From: Streptomyces sp. CB01249
GTDB lineage: Bacteria; Actinomycetota; Actinomycetes; Streptomycetales; Streptomycetaceae
DNA: 64,000 bases
Reading direction: 5' to 3'
Assembly: GCF_001905735.1 (NCBI RefSeq)
Contig: NZ_LISW01000004.1
Location: 434,001-498,000 of the forward strand
The notes under the pieces are model-generated. The model was given only the letters and a program-made list of their open reading frames with translations. It had not been told where the DNA came from and did no database searches. Positions 42,075 to 51,045 of the stretch are shown here, one piece after another. The number at the start of each line of letters is the position of its first letter. Within the stretch, counting starts at the first letter, position 1. Both the position numbers and the translations under genes were made by a program.

Positions 42075-42601
42075 GTGGACGAGCGTGCCACAGCCGACGC
42101 CTTGTCCTGGACCGGTGCGCTCTCGATGGCGCGGTCGGAGCGGGTGCTGCCACCCACCGGGAGGATCGCGTCGGCGGCGGTCTCGGGGCGCGGGTGCGGC
42201 TTGACGCCCTGGAGGACGGCGGCGGTCTGCTTGGCGGAGGCGATGGACTTCTCCGGCGGCTTGACCTTCTTGATCTTCGCGTACCCGAAGAGCGCGAGCA
42301 GAATGCCCAGCAGGATGAACGCGCCGCCCACGATCAGGAACGACCAGGCGAGGCCCAGTCCCAGGTTGTGGATGCCGTACGCGGCCGCGAAGCTCAGCAC
42401 CGGGATCGCGAAAAGGATCAGCACGCCCGTGACGATGAACGCCACGCTGCCGATGACGCCGCGCTTGACGTCCTGCCGCACCTCGGCCTTGGCCAGGGCG
42501 ATTTCGTCGTGCACCAGCGCCGACAGTTCGGCCGTCGCCGACGCGACCAGCTGGCCGAGACTGCGGTCGGCGCTGCCCGCGTAATTGCCGGGGTCGCTCA
42601 T
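42071..42601 (-). CDS. Phage-holin-family (Act_hol/DUF1469) membrane protein
   Basis: 176-aa protein with an amphipathic N-terminal helix (LGQLVASATAELSALVHDEIALAKAEV) and two membrane helices (IGSVAFIVTGVLILFAIPVLSFAAAYGI; SFLIVGGAFILLGILLALFGYA), then a Lys-rich tail. Despite the family name this is a widespread actinobacterial membrane protein, not evidence of a prophage. Coupled to the hydrolase gene and close downstream of nhaA. Confidence 0.9.
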   Translation of the reverse strand: MSDPGNYAGSADRSLGQLVASATAELSALVHDEIALAKAEVRQDVKRGVIGSVAFIVTGVLILFAIPVLSFAAAYGIHNLGLGLAWSFLIVGGAFILLGILLALFGYAKIKKVKPPEKSIASAKQTAAVLQGVKPHPRPETAADAILPVGGSTRSDRAIESAPVQDKASAVARSST

Positions 42602-42640
42602 CCCTGACTCCCTCTCCTGTTCAACACGTCCGATGTCAGA

Positions 42641-44047
42641 TCATGCCGGACTGTCCGGCCTGTTGCTCGCTGCCCCCGCCAGTCGGGCAAGGCGGCGGTG
42701 CTCGGCCGCCTTCTCCTCGTAGATGGCGGCCATCCTCAGGTGGTAGGCCGGATCGTCCTGTTCGTAGACGTCCGGTACCCCTGAACCGTCCTCGTCGAGC
42801 TCCTCGGCGTCGGACAGTGCCCTGTATCTGCGTACCCGGAGTTTGAGCAGTACACCGGAGAGTACGGCGGCAATGAGGGAGCCGAGCAGAACCGACGCCT
42901 TGATCTCGTTGATCATGTCGTCGTCACCGGCGAACGCGAGCTCCCCGATCAGCAGCGACACGGTGAAGCCGATGCCGGCGAGAGTGGCGATCGCGAAGAC
43001 GTCCGCCCAGGCCAGGTCCTTGTTCAGTTCGGCCTTGGTGAGCCTGGTGGTCAGCCACGTACCGCCGAAGACGCCGATGGTCTTGCCGGCGACGAGACCC
43101 AGGACGACCCCGAGGGTCTCCGGGCGGTCGAACACGGAGGCCACCGCGCCGCCGGCGAGGGAGACCCCTGCGGAGAAGAGCGCGAAGACCGGCACGGCGA
43201 AGCCCGCCGACAGCGGGTGCACCAGGTGTTCGATGCGCTCACCGGGCGAGTGCTCCTCGCCCTCGCGGCGGGTGCAGCGCAGCATCAGGCCCATGGCGAC
43301 ACCGGCGATGGTGGCGTGGACGCCGCTGTTGTACATCAGCCCCCAGATGACCAGGGCGAGCGGTACGTAGACGTACCAGCCGCGCACTCCGATGCGGAGC
43401 AGCAGATAGAAGAGGCCCAGGCCGAGGAAGGCGCCGCCGAGCGCGAGGAAGTCGATGTCCTCGGTGAAGAAGACGGCGATGATGAGGATCGCGAAGAGGT
43501 CGTCCACGACGGCGAGCGTCAGCAGGAAGGCCCGGAGCGCGTTGGGCAGCGAGGCGCCGATGACGGCGAGAACGGCGAGCGCGAAGGCGATGTCCGTGGC
43601 GGTGGGGACGGCCCAGCCGCCCTTCGAGCCGTCGCCGAAGACGTTCACCAGGGTGTAGACGAGCGCAGGGACCGCCATGCCGCAGAGCGCGGCGGCCACG
43701 GGGAGCGCCGCGGCCTTGGGATCGCGCAGTTCTCCCGCTACGAGTTCGCGTTTGAGCTCGACGCCCGCGACGAAGAAGAAGATCGCGAGCAGCCCGTCGG
43801 CGGCCCAGTGCTCCACGGAGAGGTGCAGACCGAGGGTCTTGGGCCCGATATGGAAGTCACTGACGGCCGAGTAGCTCGAACCCGCGGTGTTCGCCCACAC
43901 CAGCGCGGCCACGGCCGCGACCAGCAGGATGACGCCCCCGACGGTCTCCGTACGCAGGGCGTCGGCGACGTAATTGCGCTCGGGGAGCGGCAGCCGCCCC
44001 AGAAGGGTGCGGCGCGGGCCGGCAGGCGTAGGGGTGGGTGTGGCCAC
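42641..44047 (-). CDS. nhaA: Na+/H+ antiporter NhaA
   Basis: 468-aa inner-membrane antiporter exchanging Na+ for H+ to control internal pH and salt. Typical segments: EHWAADGLLAIFFFVAGVELKRE, VPTATDIAFALAVLA (unwound helix IV region), LTLAVVDDLFAILIIAVFFTE with the paired Asp of the ion site, and ATLAGIGFTVSLLIGELAF. The C-terminal 50 residues form an extra acidic and helical tail (YEEKAAEHRRLARL). GTG at 44047 follows GGAGG; 39 bp before the holin-family gene, so likely one operon. Confidence 0.96.
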   Translation of the reverse strand: MATPTPTPAGPRRTLLGRLPLPERNYVADALRTETVGGVILLVAAVAALVWANTAGSSYSAVSDFHIGPKTLGLHLSVEHWAADGLLAIFFFVAGVELKRELVAGELRDPKAAALPVAAALCGMAVPALVYTLVNVFGDGSKGGWAVPTATDIAFALAVLAVIGASLPNALRAFLLTLAVVDDLFAILIIAVFFTEDIDFLALGGAFLGLGLFYLLLRIGVRGWYVYVPLALVIWGLMYNSGVHATIAGVAMGLMLRCTRREGEEHSPGERIEHLVHPLSAGFAVPVFALFSAGVSLAGGAVASVFDRPETLGVVLGLVAGKTIGVFGGTWLTTRLTKAELNKDLAWADVFAIATLAGIGFTVSLLIGELAFAGDDDMINEIKASVLLGSLIAAVLSGVLLKLRVRRYRALSDAEELDEDGSGVPDVYEQDDPAYHLRMAAIYEEKAAEHRRLARLAGAASNRPDSPA

Positions 44048-44220
44048 GGGGGGAGACCTCCGGGTCGGTACGGCAGCGATGGCATGGCTGATGCACTTGC
44101 CGACCAGACTTCCCGGCACCCCTGTGAAGATTTTCTTATCGTGTTGTCGATCAGCTGCCACTGTACCCGCGGGGCGTGGCGGTGAGGATGCTTGGGAGCG
44201 GTGCTCTCACCGTAAGCGCC

Positions 44221-44255
44221 CGAAGGGCACCCGGCGCGCTGCCGGGTGCCCTTCG
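44221..44255 (-). terminator. acs terminator
   Basis: CGAAGGGCACCCGGC, loop GCGCT, GCCGGGTGCCCTTCG: perfect 15-bp stem just past the acs stop and before nhaA. Confidence 0.92.
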
Positions 44256-44270
44256 GATCGTGCGTCGCTG

Positions 44271-46226
44271 TCAGTCCTCGGAGGAGGCCGACGGCAGCTG
44301 GCTCTGGATCAGATCCATGACCGAGGAGTCGGTCAGGGTCGTGACGTCGCCCAGGGCCCTGTTCTCCGCCACGTCACGCAGCAGACGGCGCATGATCTTG
44401 CCGGAACGGGTCTTCGGCAGCTCGGCCACCGGCATGATGCGCTTCGGCTTGGCGATCGGGCCGAGGGTCGCCCCGACGTGGTTGCGCAGCTCCGCGACCA
44501 GCTCGTCGGAGGCGGTCGCGGTGCCCCGCAGGATGACGAAGGCGACGATGGCCTGACCCGTCGTCTCGTCGGCGGCGCCGACCACGGCGGCCTCGGCGAC
44601 CGAGGGGTGCGAGACGAGCGCCGACTCGACCTCGGTGGTCGAGATGTTGTGACCGGACACCAGCATGACGTCGTCCACCCGGCCGAGCAGCCAGATGTCG
44701 CCGTCCTCGTCCTTCTTGGCACCGTCGCCGGCGAAGTACTTGCCCTCGAAGCGCGACCAGTAGGTGTCGAGGAACCGCTGGTCGTCGCGCCAGATGGTGC
44801 GGAGCATCGACGGCCACGGCTCGGTGAGGACCAGGTAGCCGCCTCCGCCGTTCGGGACCTCGTTGGCCTCGTCGTCCACGACGGTCGCGGAGATGCCCGG
44901 CAGGGCGCGCTGGGCGCTTCCCGGCTTGGTCTCGGTGACGCCGGGAAGCGGCGAGATCATCATCGTGCCGGTCTCGGTCTGCCACCAGGTGTCCACGATC
45001 GGGCACTTGTCGGCACCGATGTGCTTGCGGTACCAGATCCACGCCTCGGGGTTGATCGGCTCACCGACCGAACCGAGGACACGCAGGGACGACAGGTCGA
45101 ACTTGGCGGGGATGTCGTCCCCCCACTTCATGAACGTACGGATCGCGGTCGGCGCGGTGTAGAGGATCGTGACCCCGTACTTCTGGACGATCTCCCAGAA
45201 GCGCCCCTGGTGCGGGGTGTCGGGGGTGCCCTCGTACATCACCTGCGTGGCGCCGTTGGCCAGCGGTCCGTAGACGATGTAGGAGTGCCCGGTCACCCAG
45301 CCGATGTCGGCGGTGCACCAGTAGACATCGGTCTCCGGCTTGAGGTCGAAGACCGCGTGGTGGGTGTACGCCGCCTGGGTGAGGTAGCCCCCGGAGGTGT
45401 GCAGGATGCCCTTGGGCTTCCCGGTGGTGCCCGACGTGTACAGGATGAAGAGCGGCTGCTCCGCCTCGAACGCCTCGGGCGTGTGCTCGGCGGACTGGCG
45501 GCCCGTGATCTCGTGCCACCAGACGTCCCGGCCCTCGGTCCACGCGGTGTCCTGGCCCGTACGGCGGACGACCAGGACGTGCTCCACGCTGTCGATACGG
45601 GAGACGGCGTCGTCGACCGCGGGCTTGAGCGCGGAGGGCTTGCCGCGGCGATAGCCGCCGTCGGCGGTGATGACGACCTTCGCGTCCGCGTCCTGGATGC
45701 GGGCGGCGATGGCGTCGGCGGAGAACCCGCCGAAGACCACCGAGTGCGCGGCGCCGATGCGGGCGCAGGCCAGCATCGCGAAGGCGGCCTCGGGGATCAT
45801 CGGAAGGTAGACGGCGACCCGGTCACCCTTGCCGACACCGAGCTCGGTGAGGGCGTTGGCGGCGCGGGAGACCTCGTCCTTCAGCTCCGCGTAGGTGATG
45901 GCGCGGCTGTCGCCGGGCTCGCCCTCGAAGTGGATGGCGACCCGGTCGCCGTTGCCCGCCTCGACGTGACGGTCCACGCAGTTGTACGCGACGTTGAGCT
46001 CGCCGTCCGCGAACCACTTCGCGAAGGGCGGGTTGCTCCAGTCGAGGGTTTCGGTCGGCTCGGTGGCCCAGGTCAGGCGGCGGGCCTGCTCGGCCCAGAA
46101 GCCCAGCCGGTCCGCTTCGGCCTGCTCGTACGCCTCTGCGGTGACGTTGGCGTTGGCGGCCAGCTCGGCAGGCGGAGCGAACTTCCGCTCTTCCCGAAGC
46201 AGGTTGGCCAGGCTCTCGTTGCTCAC
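44271..46226 (-). CDS. acs: Acetyl-CoA synthetase
   Basis: Activates acetate to acetyl-CoA via acetyl-AMP. 651 aa, standard length: adenylate-binding YTSGTTGKPKG, TWWQTETGTMMISPLPG for acetate/AMP, GRVDDVMLVSGHNIST hinge, and Lys610 in PKTRSGKIMRR, the residue whose acetylation switches the enzyme off in this family. GTG at 46226 follows GGGAGAAG. Confidence 0.98.
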   Translation of the reverse strand: MSNESLANLLREERKFAPPAELAANANVTAEAYEQAEADRLGFWAEQARRLTWATEPTETLDWSNPPFAKWFADGELNVAYNCVDRHVEAGNGDRVAIHFEGEPGDSRAITYAELKDEVSRAANALTELGVGKGDRVAVYLPMIPEAAFAMLACARIGAAHSVVFGGFSADAIAARIQDADAKVVITADGGYRRGKPSALKPAVDDAVSRIDSVEHVLVVRRTGQDTAWTEGRDVWWHEITGRQSAEHTPEAFEAEQPLFILYTSGTTGKPKGILHTSGGYLTQAAYTHHAVFDLKPETDVYWCTADIGWVTGHSYIVYGPLANGATQVMYEGTPDTPHQGRFWEIVQKYGVTILYTAPTAIRTFMKWGDDIPAKFDLSSLRVLGSVGEPINPEAWIWYRKHIGADKCPIVDTWWQTETGTMMISPLPGVTETKPGSAQRALPGISATVVDDEANEVPNGGGGYLVLTEPWPSMLRTIWRDDQRFLDTYWSRFEGKYFAGDGAKKDEDGDIWLLGRVDDVMLVSGHNISTTEVESALVSHPSVAEAAVVGAADETTGQAIVAFVILRGTATASDELVAELRNHVGATLGPIAKPKRIMPVAELPKTRSGKIMRRLLRDVAENRALGDVTTLTDSSVMDLIQSQLPSASSED

Positions 46227-46452
46227 GACTTCTCCCAGTCCCAGGGTGTCCGTTGTGTCCCGGGGCATAGCTCATCAGTCCCAAGGCCAGGTGACAAGTG
46301 TCTGCCGGGAATTGGTTTAGACCTGTGTCTCGTGTATAGAGGCATGATCCCGCCTCCACGCCATGGCGGCGCGGTGGAGCACACCGTCGGTGCGGGCGCC
46401 GCCGACACGGAAACGGGATCACCAGGTCTTACGGATCTGAGCTGCCTGCGGT

Positions 46453-49335
46453 TCAGCCTCCGGTACGGGCCAGCTCGGCCGGGTCCGCCGATGCGGCCGG
46501 GTCCGCTGGTGTGATCGGGTGCGTCGGCGTGGCCGGGTGCGTTGGTGTGGCGGGGTGATCCGGTGCGATCGGGTCGAACACCTCGGCCGTGCCGCTCTGC
46601 GTGCTCGCGCCCTCGTCCAGCAGATACGACTGGGCCTCGGCCACGTGGAAGTACATGCCGTGGAGCTGAAGGGTGCCGTCGGTGATCCGGCGCGCCACCG
46701 ATGGGTGGGCCCTCAGATGGTCGAGCTGCTGGACCACGTTGGTCAGGCAGAGCTGCTCCACCGCGTCGGCGGGCAGCCGTCCGGAGAGCCGGACCGGGGC
46801 GTCGCCGGCCGAGGTCACCCGGGCCAGGCTGGGCAGCCCATGCCGGAGCCAGCGCCACAGCGAGGTGTCCGGGGCTTCCGGGGCGGCCCCCAGCAACGCG
46901 TTCATCGCGCCGCAGTCCGAGTGGCCGCAGACGGTGATGGACTCGACGCCGAGCACGTCCACCGCGTACTCGATCGCGGCCCCCACAGAGTGGTCGCCCT
47001 CCTCGGCGTCGGGTGGTGGCACCAGGTTGCCGATGTTCCGCACGGTGAACAGGTCGCCCGGGCCGCTGGCCGTGATCATGCTCGTCACGAGGCGGGAGTC
47101 CGCGCAGGTGATGAAGAGTTGCGAGGGGCGTTGGCCCTCCCTGGCGAGCCGCGCCAACTCCCCCCGGACCAGGGGCGCCGTGTCCCGCTGGAACGAGCTG
47201 AGACCTCTGACCAGCCGGTGATCGCGGGCGGGGCGCGTGGGCCGGTCGGTGGATGCGGGCTGCCCGGTGGGGGCGGATTGGGCGGGGCGATCCGCGGGCG
47301 GGGCGGTGAGTGCTTGGGGGGAGGGGGCTGCGGGGGTGGCGGCGGTAGAGGTGCTGCTGCCGGTGTGAGGCGGGACGGGGGCGCGGCTGCCCGGGGCCGG
47401 GCCGGTGGAGGTTGCGATCCCGGTGGGGGTGGCTGTCGCGGGCCCGGTGGTGGCTGCGGGGCTCGGCGGGTGGACCATGCCCGGGGCGTTCGCCGGGTGC
47501 TGCGGGACCTCGGTCGCGGTGGCATCCGCGCCGGTGTCGGCCTCTGCGGGAGGGGCATGCTCGGGCTGGTCGTGGCAGTGGTGGTTGCGCCAGGGGGTCC
47601 ATGGCCGGCAGCAGGAGTGGGCTGCCACGGCGGGCTCGGCGATCCTGCCGCCCGACCTCCCGGCGAACGCCACCTGGCCGCCGTGGGCCGCATGGGCGCT
47701 GGACCAGTCCTGGATCGTCTCGTATGCGGCGTGGTCCATGAACGACCCGTCCAGTTCCAGGACCACATCGGCATCCTGGGGGAGCCGGCCCAGTACCCGG
47801 CTGAGGCGAGGGACGGCCAGGAAGGTCAACTGGCCCCGTACGACCACGAGATGCTGCCCGTTCCGTTCGGACACCGAGATCCGGGTCTGGCCCAGCCGGT
47901 GCAGGGCGACGGCCACCGCTACGGCGATGCCGATCACCACGCCCTTGAGCACGCCGACGACCAGCACCCCGGCGATGGTCGCGCCGTACACCAGGAACTC
48001 CCGGTGCTTATGGACGTTGCGGATGTGCGCCAGGCTCACCATCTTGAGGCCGACCATCATCACCAGGGCCCCCAGGGCGGCGAGCGGGATGCGCTCCAGC
48101 AGGGTGACGAGCAGGCCGGATGCGACCAGGATCCATACGCCGTGCAGCACGGTGGATGCGCGGCTGGTCGCCCCGGCTCTCACATTCGCCGAACTGCGCA
48201 CGGCGCCACCGGAGACCGCGAGTCCTCCCAGCAGGCCCGATACCGCGTTGGCGACGCCTTGTGCGCGTAGCTCCCGGTCGAGGTCGGACCGTTTGAGCAG
48301 GGGTGGCGCGGGTCGCTTGGTGCCGTCCGGGCCGGCGTGGGTGGTGGCTGCCCCGGAAGCGGCCGGGCGGTCCCCGTTGTCGCGGGCCGCGTCGCCTCGT
48401 ACCTCACCGGGCCGCGCAGGAGAGTCTGCCGAGTGGGCGCGGCTCCGGTCAGCGGCCAGTTTGTCCACGGCGACGGCGGCGAGCAACGACTCCAGGCTGG
48501 CCACCAGCATCATCGTGAAGACGGCTGTGGCCAGGCCGAGCACCGGTCCATGCGGCATTTCCGGGAGGGCGTGCGAGCGCCAGGACGGCAGATCGACCCG
48601 GGCGATCGACGGTGCCGCCCACGCGGCCACGGCCGTGGCGAGGCCCACAGAGGCCAGGGCCGCCGGAACGCGGCGCAGGAGCCGCCCGGTCCGGCCGGGC
48701 AGCAGTGGCCACAGGACCAGGACGGCCACGGTGAGCGCGCCGATCAATGGGGCGGCGGGACTGACACGTGCAAGTTGGTCGGGGAGATGCAGCACGTTGG
48801 AGATCGCCGAGCTCTGCGGGGAACCGCCCAGCACGATGTGCAGTTGAGCCAGTGCGATGGCCACGCCGATACCGGCGAGCGTGCCGTGGACGATGGCGGG
48901 GCTGACGGCGAGTGCGCTGCGGGCCGCCCGCAATGAGCCGAGCGCGAGCTGAAGCAGGCCCGCCCCGATGGTGATGGCGCAGGTGGTGCGCCAGCCGTAG
49001 ATCTGGATCGTCTCGGCGGTGACCACGGTCAGTCCGGCGGACGGGCCGGAGACCTGTAGGGGGGTGCCGCCGAGGAGTCCGGCGACGATGCCGCCGACCG
49101 CGGCGGAGATGAGGCCCGCCTCCAGAGGGGCTCCCATGGCGACAGCCAGACCGAGCGACATGGGGATGGCGAGCAGAAAGACAGTGATGGACGCGGACAC
49201 GTCGGCGCCCGAGATGCGGAACCGTCCGCCGCGCGGCGGCGGTGGCGGGCTGTGTGGTCGCTTGACTCCCGAGGACCGGGAGGGGCGCGAGCTGCGGGAT
49301 GAGTGGTCGTGGCGAGTGGGTACGCAGGCAGACAT
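46453..49335 (-). CDS. SulP-family anion transporter fused to beta-carbonic anhydrase
   Basis: 960-aa membrane protein. Residues about 45-470 are a SulP permease (SASITVFLLAIPMSLGLAVAMGAPLEAG; VSGPSAGLTVVTAETI), 490-575 a STAS domain, then a His/Cys-rich spot (HSCCRPWTPWRNHHCHD) and a long Pro/Thr/Ala linker, and about 705-880 a beta-carbonic anhydrase with zinc ligands in FITCADSRLV and CGHSDCGAM. The fusion suggests bicarbonate transport coupled to CO2/HCO3- conversion at the inner face. ATG at 49335 follows GGAAGAGACGGG. Confidence 0.93.
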   Translation of the reverse strand: MSACVPTRHDHSSRSSRPSRSSGVKRPHSPPPPPRGGRFRISGADVSASITVFLLAIPMSLGLAVAMGAPLEAGLISAAVGGIVAGLLGGTPLQVSGPSAGLTVVTAETIQIYGWRTTCAITIGAGLLQLALGSLRAARSALAVSPAIVHGTLAGIGVAIALAQLHIVLGGSPQSSAISNVLHLPDQLARVSPAAPLIGALTVAVLVLWPLLPGRTGRLLRRVPAALASVGLATAVAAWAAPSIARVDLPSWRSHALPEMPHGPVLGLATAVFTMMLVASLESLLAAVAVDKLAADRSRAHSADSPARPGEVRGDAARDNGDRPAASGAATTHAGPDGTKRPAPPLLKRSDLDRELRAQGVANAVSGLLGGLAVSGGAVRSSANVRAGATSRASTVLHGVWILVASGLLVTLLERIPLAALGALVMMVGLKMVSLAHIRNVHKHREFLVYGATIAGVLVVGVLKGVVIGIAVAVAVALHRLGQTRISVSERNGQHLVVVRGQLTFLAVPRLSRVLGRLPQDADVVLELDGSFMDHAAYETIQDWSSAHAAHGGQVAFAGRSGGRIAEPAVAAHSCCRPWTPWRNHHCHDQPEHAPPAEADTGADATATEVPQHPANAPGMVHPPSPAATTGPATATPTGIATSTGPAPGSRAPVPPHTGSSTSTAATPAAPSPQALTAPPADRPAQSAPTGQPASTDRPTRPARDHRLVRGLSSFQRDTAPLVRGELARLAREGQRPSQLFITCADSRLVTSMITASGPGDLFTVRNIGNLVPPPDAEEGDHSVGAAIEYAVDVLGVESITVCGHSDCGAMNALLGAAPEAPDTSLWRWLRHGLPSLARVTSAGDAPVRLSGRLPADAVEQLCLTNVVQQLDHLRAHPSVARRITDGTLQLHGMYFHVAEAQSYLLDEGASTQSGTAEVFDPIAPDHPATPTHPATPTHPITPADPAASADPAELARTGG

Positions 49336-49424
49336 ATTTCCCGTCTCTTCCTGGGCAGCGCGGTCGCGGAACTCGATGACGCGGCCGTGGGTCATGGCAT
49401 GCAGCGGCGGGATTTCTCAACTCT

Positions 49425-49451
49425 CAGTAAACAGACAGTAATGGAGAGTAA
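49425..49451. promoter_or_regulatory. Phased direct repeats in divergent promoter
   Basis: CAGTAA (49425-49430), CAGTAA (49436-49441) and GAGTAA (49446-49451) recur at 11- and 10-bp steps in an AT-rich patch between the SulP fusion and the deacetylase-like lipoprotein genes. Candidate operator. Confidence 0.4.
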
Positions 49452-49617
49452 AGAGGGGTGTCCAGGATTAAGGGCAAATGGGCCATCCGGCCACTCATTC
49501 CGGTGAATAGTCAGCTTTTCATTCGGCCTGTCGTGCTGGCTCTTGGACAGTGCGTGCGACTTTGGCGGCGCCGTGTCGGCACCCGGCGCAAGCTACCTGC
49601 GAGAAAGAGGTGGGCGG

Positions 49618-50940
49618 ATGATGGCCGCCGCGAAGAAGTCGATGGGCGCCACGAGAAGGATCGGCCTGGGCGTCGTCACCGTCGTACTGGCCGTGGGGGC
49701 GGCCGGGTGCGCGGGGACCGGCTCCGGCGCGGAGGGCTCCGGCCTCGGGGCCGTGAACGGCGCTGCGGGAGAGAAGAAAAAGGGTGCTGAAGCCGCACCC
49801 AAGCGCGTGTTCCGGGCCATTGGCGATGGTTCCACCGCGTTCACGGGTGTCCAGCCCAAGCAGCCGGCGGTGGCGCGCCTGACGACCGGCCAGAAACCCC
49901 CGCAGTTCGTGGTGTTCTCGTGGGACGGGGCGGGCGAGGACAGCCAGCGGCTCTTCTCGCACTTCCGCGAGGTGGGCAAGAAGTACAACGCCGCCATGAC
50001 GTACTTCCTCAGCGGCGTATATCTGCTGCCGGAGGGGAAGCGGGACCAGTACGACCCGCCCAAGCACAACGCCGGGGCCTCGGACATCGGCTTCAACGAC
50101 ACCAAGGGCATCCGCGACACCCTGACCCAGCTCCGCGGCGCTTGGCAGGACGGCGACGAGATCGGTACCCACTTCAACGGGCACTTCTGCGGGAAGGACG
50201 GCGGCGTCGGCACCTGGTCCGTCGAGGAGTGGAAGAGCGAGATCAGCCAGGCCAAGTCATTCGTGAAGGGCTGGAAGACGAACGACCCGGTCCTCAAGGA
50301 CGAGAAGGCGCTGCCCTTCGACTACGACAAGGAGCTCGTCGGCGGCCGTACCCCCTGCCTGGAGGGTCAGAAGAACATGGTGGAGGCGGCCCGCACCATG
50401 GGGTTCCGCTACGACTCCAGCGGTGTCAACGACCAGGTGTGGCCCCAGAAGAAGAACGGTGTCTGGGACCTCTCCATGCAACTGGTGCCGGTCCCGGGGC
50501 GCGCGTTCGAGACGCTGTCGATGGACTACAACTTCATGTTCAACCAGTCCGGAACGACGCAGGGCGACCCCGACAAGCACGAGTACTGGGGGAACCAGAT
50601 GCGGGACGGCCTGCTCCAGGCGTTCGACCGCGCGTATGACGGCAACCGCGCGCCGCTGATCATCGGCAACCACTTCGAGTCCTGGAACGGTGGCACGTAC
50701 ATGCGGGCCATCGAGCAGACGATCGCGACGGTCTGCACCAAGAAGGACGTGCGCTGTGTCTCGTTCAGGCAGCTGGCGGACTGGCTCGACGCCCAGGACC
50801 CGGAGACCCTGGCGAACCTCCGGACGCTGAAGGTCGGCCAGGCGCCCAAGGCCGGCTGGCCCGCCTTCCTCGAGGCAGGCCGGGAGCAGTCGCCCTCAAA
50901 GGCTCCGGCCGCTGCCGCGGGCAACCCGGCCGGTCGTTAG
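49618..50940 (+). CDS. Lipoprotein with variant polysaccharide-deacetylase fold
   Basis: 440-aa exported protein. Signal peptide with a weak lipobox (VLAVGAAGC), a Gly/Lys-rich spacer, then an NodB-like domain: FVVFSWDGAGED in place of the usual TFDDG motif (Asp103) and the metal-binding HxxxH at His185/His189 (THFNGH). It likely acts on a cell-wall or capsular glycan, but with one of the two motif-1 aspartates replaced the chemistry is uncertain. ATG at 49618 has AGAGG 7 nt upstream. Divergent from the SulP fusion. Confidence 0.85.
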   Translation: MMAAAKKSMGATRRIGLGVVTVVLAVGAAGCAGTGSGAEGSGLGAVNGAAGEKKKGAEAAPKRVFRAIGDGSTAFTGVQPKQPAVARLTTGQKPPQFVVFSWDGAGEDSQRLFSHFREVGKKYNAAMTYFLSGVYLLPEGKRDQYDPPKHNAGASDIGFNDTKGIRDTLTQLRGAWQDGDEIGTHFNGHFCGKDGGVGTWSVEEWKSEISQAKSFVKGWKTNDPVLKDEKALPFDYDKELVGGRTPCLEGQKNMVEAARTMGFRYDSSGVNDQVWPQKKNGVWDLSMQLVPVPGRAFETLSMDYNFMFNQSGTTQGDPDKHEYWGNQMRDGLLQAFDRAYDGNRAPLIIGNHFESWNGGTYMRAIEQTIATVCTKKDVRCVSFRQLADWLDAQDPETLANLRTLKVGQAPKAGWPAFLEAGREQSPSKAPAAAAGNPAGR

Positions 50941-50954
50941 ATCCGGTGGCTCCG

Positions 50955-50983
50955 GGCGCCGGGCAGGAGACACGCCCGGCGCC
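50955..50983 (+). terminator. Terminator after deacetylase-like gene
   Basis: GGCGCCGGGC, 9-nt loop, GCCCGGCGCC: perfect 10-bp stem, 14 bp after the stop codon. Confidence 0.85.
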
Positions 50984-51045
50984 GTCCGGTGCGCCTCTCG
51001 GAGCCGCGGCGGCGCCGCGACCGGCCCGCCCGGGACCTCAGTCGC

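Noticed and set aside
42071..42601. Prophage suggested by the holin-family protein
   Set aside because: No integrase, terminase, capsid or tail genes nearby; this protein family is chromosomal in actinobacteria.
43974..46514. 846-codon plus-strand frame
   Set aside because: It is antisense to acs and nhaA, which have clear motifs on the minus strand.
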